DNA of 64,000 nt, taken from NCBI RefSeq assembly GCF_019891175.1, contig NZ_CP072600.1:6076001-6140000 (forward strand). Reading direction: 5' to 3'. Positions 60,350 to 64,000 of the stretch are shown in pieces. A program made the position numbers and the translations under genes. The DNA comes from Leptothermofonsia sichuanensis E412. Its GTDB lineage: Bacteria > Cyanobacteriota > Cyanobacteriia > Leptolyngbyales > Leptolyngbyaceae. Every line of letters begins with the position of its first letter. Positions within the stretch are counted from its first letter, which is position 1. A model generated the notes under the pieces. The model did no database searches and was not told the DNA's origin. It was given only the letters and a program-made list of their open reading frames with translations.

Positions 60350-62626
60350 ATGCTCCCCATAGTTTCCCCTGACACGCTTTCTTTCCAGCAACTTCGGGAC
60401 AGGTTACGTCCGGGACAGCGGGAAATTGCCGACTGGCAGGGGGGACCGCTGGCGGTATCGGCGGTGCCGGGGGCAGGGAAGTCTACCGGGATGGCAGTCG
60501 CGGCGGCGATCGTCATTGCCCGCAATCAGCTTCATGCCCGGCGGCAACTGGTGGTGGTGACGTTTACGCGATCGGCAGCGGCAAACATTAAACTGAAAAT
60601 CAGGGGGTATCTCAAAGATTTGGGATTGCCTGCCACCGGGTTTACGGTGCAAACCTTGCATGGGCTTGCCTGGGCGATCGCCCGTGCCCACCCAGAGCTA
60701 TCTGGATTAAACCAGGATAGTGTGCTGGTCACTCCAAACCAGAGCCATCGGTTGATTCGGACCTCTGTAGAGCAGTGGATTTCAGCGAACGCCCGGCATT
60801 ACCAGAGACTGATAGAAGGACGACAGTTTGATGGCGAAGAAACCGAGCGGTTACGTCGCCAGTCGGTGTTACGCACTGAGGTGTTGCCTGCCCTGGCTAC
60901 GACCGTAATTCATGAAGCGAAGAGTTCTGGGCTAACGCCGGAGGATCTGCGTCAGCAGAGCCATGAGGTGTCGGATGAATATTCGGTACTGGCGATCGCA
61001 GCCGGGTTGTATGAGTTTTATCAGATGCAACTCCGGTTCCGTAACCTGATTGACTATGACGAAATGATTCTGGGGGCACTGAAAGTTCTTCAGGATCCGC
61101 TCGTGCGTGAGTTCTGGCAGAAGCAGACGTTTGCCGTGTTTGAGGATGAAGCGCAGGACTCCAGCCCACTTCAGACCCGGTTGCTGGAAATTCTGGCTGC
61201 GCATCCCAGGGAAACTGATGGTGATGGACAGGAGAATCTGGTTCGAGTTGGCGACCCCAATCAGGCGATCAACTCAACGTTTACTCCGGCAGACCCCATT
61301 TTCTTTCGAGAATTTTGTGCCGCCTGTGAACAGCGGGGCAGGCTGGCAACCATGACCCAGGCGGGACGCAGCACCCGACGAATCATTGACGCTGCCAATT
61401 TTGTGCTTCAGTGGGCTAATCAGTCGGGGATAGCTGGCAGTGAGCAACCATTCCGTATGCAGACAATTGAGCCAGTGCCGCCAGATGACCCGCAGCCCAA
61501 TGCCAATCCACCGGCGGAAGGAAAGGGATTGGAACTTTACACGCCCGCAGACGTGTACCAGACCGTCGAGTGGATCGGCAGGCGGGCGATCGCCCTGTTC
61601 CAGCGCAATCCCGACAGCCGCGCCGCGATTCTGGTGCGTACCAACGAGCAGGGACGCTTTGTTGCCAGAGAACTGGAACGCTGGTACGGAGAAACTCTGC
61701 TGGTCTATGAAGTGGGCCAGCGCGATCGCCAGTCCCATGTTCCGGCTGAACTATTGACTCTGCTTCAGTTCATTCACCGCCCCCATTCCCCTGACTACTT
61801 AAAAGCGGCTCTCACCACATTAGTAGAGCGTAAGCTGATTCCGACCCAGGATCTGAATGCACTGGTCAGTCTGCCAGAGCAGTTTCTCTATCCGGGACCC
61901 CTGGATTCCCCAGCCCTGGAACCTGTAGTCCAGGCTCGCCGCTACTGCACCAGCCTGCTGCACGCCCGACTCGAACTCCCCCCCTATCAACTGATTCCCT
62001 TTCTGGCACTCGCCCTCAACTACGACCAATCCGAACTGGCGACAGCAGATAAGCTCTCAGAGAGAGTGATCCAGCAAACCACCGGAGATAACTCCCTGGC
62101 AGCCATTTTGAGTGTCCTGAACGAAATCGTTTCAGCAGAGCAGTTTGAGCCAGTGGACGCCAGCGACCCAGAGGAGCGCTACCTCCGGGCTGGTCAGTTG
62201 ACAGTTATCACCATGCACAAGGCAAAGGGACTGGACTGGGACTTTGTCTTTCTTCCTTTTCTGCACGAGAACACCATTCCAGGTACGCTGTGGGTATCCC
62301 CTCAGACCCAGTTTTTGGGTGAGTTTACCCTGGCAGAAGTTGCCCGCGCTCAAATTCGTGCCAGTGTCCACAATCAGTTCCCTTTACCCGATACACAGAC
62401 AGCCTGGGAACGAGCAAAACATTTGAAAACTGCTGAAGAATTCCGTTTGCTTTACGTTGCCATGACGCGAGCCAGACGGTTGCTGTGGATGTCAGCCGCC
62501 CAAAAAGCCCCGTTCACCTGGAACAAGCCAGATAATCTGGATGAACGCAAACCCTGTCCTGTAATTCCCGCCCTGGCTGAACAGTTTCCCTGGGCCGTGA
62601 GTCAGGTTCTTGGGGCAATTAATTAA
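60350..62626 (+). CDS. UvrD-family ATP-dependent helicase
   Basis: A 758-residue superfamily 1 helicase, different from PcrA at 40.1 kb. The motifs are Walker A VSAVPGAGKSTGMAVA, VVTFTRSAAANIKLKI (Ia), FAVFEDEAQDSSPLQ (II), VGDPNQAINSTFTPADP (III), TMHKAKGLDWDFVFL (V) and EFRLLYVAMTRARRLLW (VI). It probably acts in DNA repair. I choose the ATG at 60350 over an upstream GTG at 60320. The last 8 bp overlap the convergent gene. Confidence 0.92.
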   Translation: MLPIVSPDTLSFQQLRDRLRPGQREIADWQGGPLAVSAVPGAGKSTGMAVAAAIVIARNQLHARRQLVVVTFTRSAAANIKLKIRGYLKDLGLPATGFTVQTLHGLAWAIARAHPELSGLNQDSVLVTPNQSHRLIRTSVEQWISANARHYQRLIEGRQFDGEETERLRRQSVLRTEVLPALATTVIHEAKSSGLTPEDLRQQSHEVSDEYSVLAIAAGLYEFYQMQLRFRNLIDYDEMILGALKVLQDPLVREFWQKQTFAVFEDEAQDSSPLQTRLLEILAAHPRETDGDGQENLVRVGDPNQAINSTFTPADPIFFREFCAACEQRGRLATMTQAGRSTRRIIDAANFVLQWANQSGIAGSEQPFRMQTIEPVPPDDPQPNANPPAEGKGLELYTPADVYQTVEWIGRRAIALFQRNPDSRAAILVRTNEQGRFVARELERWYGETLLVYEVGQRDRQSHVPAELLTLLQFIHRPHSPDYLKAALTTLVERKLIPTQDLNALVSLPEQFLYPGPLDSPALEPVVQARRYCTSLLHARLELPPYQLIPFLALALNYDQSELATADKLSERVIQQTTGDNSLAAILSVLNEIVSAEQFEPVDASDPEERYLRAGQLTVITMHKAKGLDWDFVFLPFLHENTIPGTLWVSPQTQFLGEFTLAEVARAQIRASVHNQFPLPDTQTAWERAKHLKTAEEFRLLYVAMTRARRLLWMSAAQKAPFTWNKPDNLDERKPCPVIPALAEQFPWAVSQVLGAIN

Positions 62627-63134
62627 TGAACCCAATCCGCTTCATGATATTTTCTCGATCTTGCCGTCCTAACTCAATCCATTGCTCAAAGCTAGATTTG
62701 TCAGAGTAGCGCTCAAACCAGTTTTTTAATTCCTCAATATTGTTTCCCACACTCCAACCTTGTGGATATGGAACAATCATCTTTTGAAAGTATGGGATAT
62801 ACCATCGCATAAAAACTTCTCCGAATAGATCAGGGATCATGCCATTGACAAGTTGCTTATGTTTAATGGCGATCCAAAGTCGTTGGTAAAAGTTGATCAC
62901 ATTCCAGATATGCGAATATTCCTCTGCTTCTAGCAATGGAGAGAACTGGTCATAGGTCTTGTCCATATACTGGGCAAAAACCCTATCAGCAGGTCTTCTG
63001 GATTTAAGCACTTCGCCTGAATTAAATTCCCGGTGTAGCTCAAGGGTAAGTTGCATTTTGGCGTGTCTATCAGAGGTTAACCATGCAATGAATGAACCAA
63101 GAAGTGTCCCAACAATGCCGAATAATGCTTCCAT
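62619..63134 (-). CDS. Membrane-anchored protein of unknown function
   Basis: 171 residues with one N-terminal membrane segment (LFGIVGTLLGSFIAWL) followed by a soluble helical domain (MQLTLELHREFNSGEV, then YSHIWNVINFYQRLWIAIKH). This layout resembles DUF4760-type proteins, in which an N-terminal helix carries a cytosolic bundle with a conserved FYxRLW-like segment. The match is by eye. It ends 8 bp inside the helicase gene. Confidence 0.6.
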   Translation of the reverse strand: MEALFGIVGTLLGSFIAWLTSDRHAKMQLTLELHREFNSGEVLKSRRPADRVFAQYMDKTYDQFSPLLEAEEYSHIWNVINFYQRLWIAIKHKQLVNGMIPDLFGEVFMRWYIPYFQKMIVPYPQGWSVGNNIEELKNWFERYSDKSSFEQWIELGRQDRENIMKRIGFIN

Positions 63135-63175
63135 CCCTTAATTCTCAATCTCATGCTTTGCCCTTACCAGGGAAT

Positions 63176-63268
63176 TATAGCGATCCTATCTGGATTGTGA
63201 GAAAGGATTCCCCAGGAATCCTTTCTCACAAAGCCTCTCACTCTCACAACTGATTTAGGACTGCTATA
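63176..63268. repeat. Inverted-repeat mini-element, family H copy 2
   Basis: The ends are TATAGCGATCCTA and TAGGACTGCTATA. The left half is a perfect hairpin (TGTGAGAAAGGATTCC at 63196-63211 and its complement at 63215-63230, loop CCA). A third-copy end fragment may exist near 53171. Confidence 0.65.
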
Positions 63269-63385
63269 TATAGCAGGTGCCAGGTGTTATGGCAGGGGAC
63301 GGGGTACAGGAAAGGAAGAATGACGGGAGCAGGCTTTGCTTTCTGAGTTGTCCTGGATTCAATGGCTACCGCTACAGGTGTTAAA

Positions 63386-63511
63386 GATTGTGGATTAAAT
63401 AAACTGAAAAACTTAGAACCTTACCACAGAGGCACAGAGAACACAGAGTCGCTTCTTTGTGCCCTTCGTGTCTTTGTGGTGAAGTTGCAGGTTATAAAAT
63501 CCTCAGGCTTA
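63386..63511. repeat. ACCACAGAGG-type dispersed repeat, family D
   Basis: TTACCACAGAGGCACAGAGA pairs with CTTCGTGTCTTTGTGGTGAA. The left end GTGGATTAAATAAACTGAAA and right end match the family. Confidence 0.72.
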
Positions 63512-63526
63512 AAGAAGGAAAAGACC

Positions 63527-64000
63527 ATGACGACTCGTCTTGTAGACAGGACCGCGATCGCCTATCTCCGTTCTCCGGAGGCTATTCGGCAACGGTGCCA
63601 GCAATTATTCGATCTGGCCTGCACCGATCAGTTGCGTTATTTTCGATGCGACTTGAGTCAGTTGGATGCCACGGCTGACTATGTCATCCAGGTCATGGGG
63701 GAAACCTATCCAGACTTTAACATCCCGTTTCATAGCCGCTGGCGACATTTTGAAGTAGGAAGTCCCCTGCGGCTGAACCAACTGGAGCAACAACTGTCCA
63801 GGTTGCCTCCGCTGGAAAAAGCCTGGGCAAAATTTGATTTAGCCATTATAAGCGTACTGCTGGATGCGGGGGCAGGTGCCCGGTGGCGGTATCAGGAACC
63901 GGAGACAGGGGAAGTATTTGGACGGTCAGAGGGGTTAGCGGTTGCCAGCTTTCATCTGTTCTGTCAGGGCCTGTTTTCCAGTGACCCCACCCATCCTTTG
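63527..64000 (+). CDS. DUF1688 (URC4/urg3-like) protein, 5' part only
   Basis: The ATG at 63527, with AAGAAGGAAAAG before it, opens a frame that runs without a stop to the end of the window (158 codons). The translation (MTTRLVDRTAIAYLRSPEAI, LDATADYVIQVMGETYP, FNIPFHSRWRHFEVGS, AWAKFDLAIISVLLDAGAGA) matches the DUF1688 family. Its fungal relative URC4 works in uracil catabolism; the cyanobacterial role is not known. The family is normally about 400 residues, so roughly 250 residues lie outside the window. Confidence 0.82.
   Translation, partial: MTTRLVDRTAIAYLRSPEAIRQRCQQLFDLACTDQLRYFRCDLSQLDATADYVIQVMGETYPDFNIPFHSRWRHFEVGSPLRLNQLEQQLSRLPPLEKAWAKFDLAIISVLLDAGAGARWRYQEPETGEVFGRSEGLAVASFHLFCQGLFSSDPTHPL

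Larger units (their letters stand above)
63135..63526. other. Spacer with family H and family D repeats
   Basis: 392 bp. It holds the second family H element (63176-63268), a short low-complexity stretch and a complete family D repeat (63386-63511), which runs almost up to the ribosome site of the next gene. Confidence 0.6.

Overview
The window is cyanobacterial chromosome. The octamer GCGATCGC (the HIP1 palindrome) recurs throughout genes and spacers. The gene content is typical of an oxygenic phototroph: chlB (dark-operative protochlorophyllide reductase), pxcA, a complete set of core phylloquinone genes (menF, menD, menB, menA, menC, menE), a Vipp1/PspA protein, an FtsH protease and many small proteins of the sort conserved only in cyanobacteria. 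GC content looks moderate and spacers are long and full of short repeats, which would suit a filamentous Leptolyngbya-like lineage, but the sequence alone does not fix the genus. I found no rRNA, tRNA, CRISPR array, full insertion sequence or prophage.

Layout. 1-9 kb: a large UvrD/AddB-like P-loop protein, pxcA convergent with an M20 amidohydrolase, a pentapeptide-repeat protein, a cupin and a small Cys-rich membrane protein. 9-17 kb: an orphan HlyD-type adaptor, a GPH-type MFS symporter, a phosphoribosyltransferase, a small GspE-N-like protein, an AEC transporter, and a VanY-type carboxypeptidase followed 3 bp later by purU. 16.6-22.5 kb: an ArsR regulator with a response regulator, two tandem ComEC-like metallo-beta-lactamase-fold paralogues (one broken by an in-frame stop), a SulP anion transporter with three 16-bp-spaced direct repeats upstream, and a thioredoxin-fold protein. 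22.5-25 kb: a branched-chain/neutral amino-acid ABC permease and its lipoprotein. 25-33 kb: the men cluster, with menA-menC-menE on minus and menF-menD-menB on plus, diverging from one short spacer. 33-40 kb: a protein with a possible TIR/deoxyribosyltransferase-like end, mltA, vipp1, thioredoxin and pmbA. 40-50 kb: pcrA, a PIN-PhoH ATPase, clpS overlapping a CPBP protease that is stop/start coupled to a sugar permease, and chlB. 50-64 kb: fabD, ftsH, a MalF/MalG permease pair, a 2Fe-2S thioredoxin-like protein, DUF1824, a UvrD-family helicase and, running off the end, a DUF1688 (URC4-like) gene.

The spacers are the most distinctive part. At least nine families of short (60-190 bp) palindromic or terminal-inverted-repeat elements occur, many more than once. 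Several end in CTAG, sit next to one another sharing a single CTAG, nest in one another, and supply the TAG stop codon of neighbouring genes. This looks like a population of non-autonomous mini-transposons with CTAG target preference. Separately, many perfect 14-19 bp tandem duplications occur, one of them in frame inside menC.

Functionally, the men genes supply the photosystem I quinone, chlB chlorophyll, PxcA and SulP ion and inorganic-carbon homeostasis, and Vipp1, FtsH and ClpS membrane and protein quality control. The best candidate for an undescribed system is the 16.6-22.5 kb block, where a regulator pair, degenerate MBL-fold proteins, a SulP transporter and a redox-fold protein lie around a repeat-type operator.
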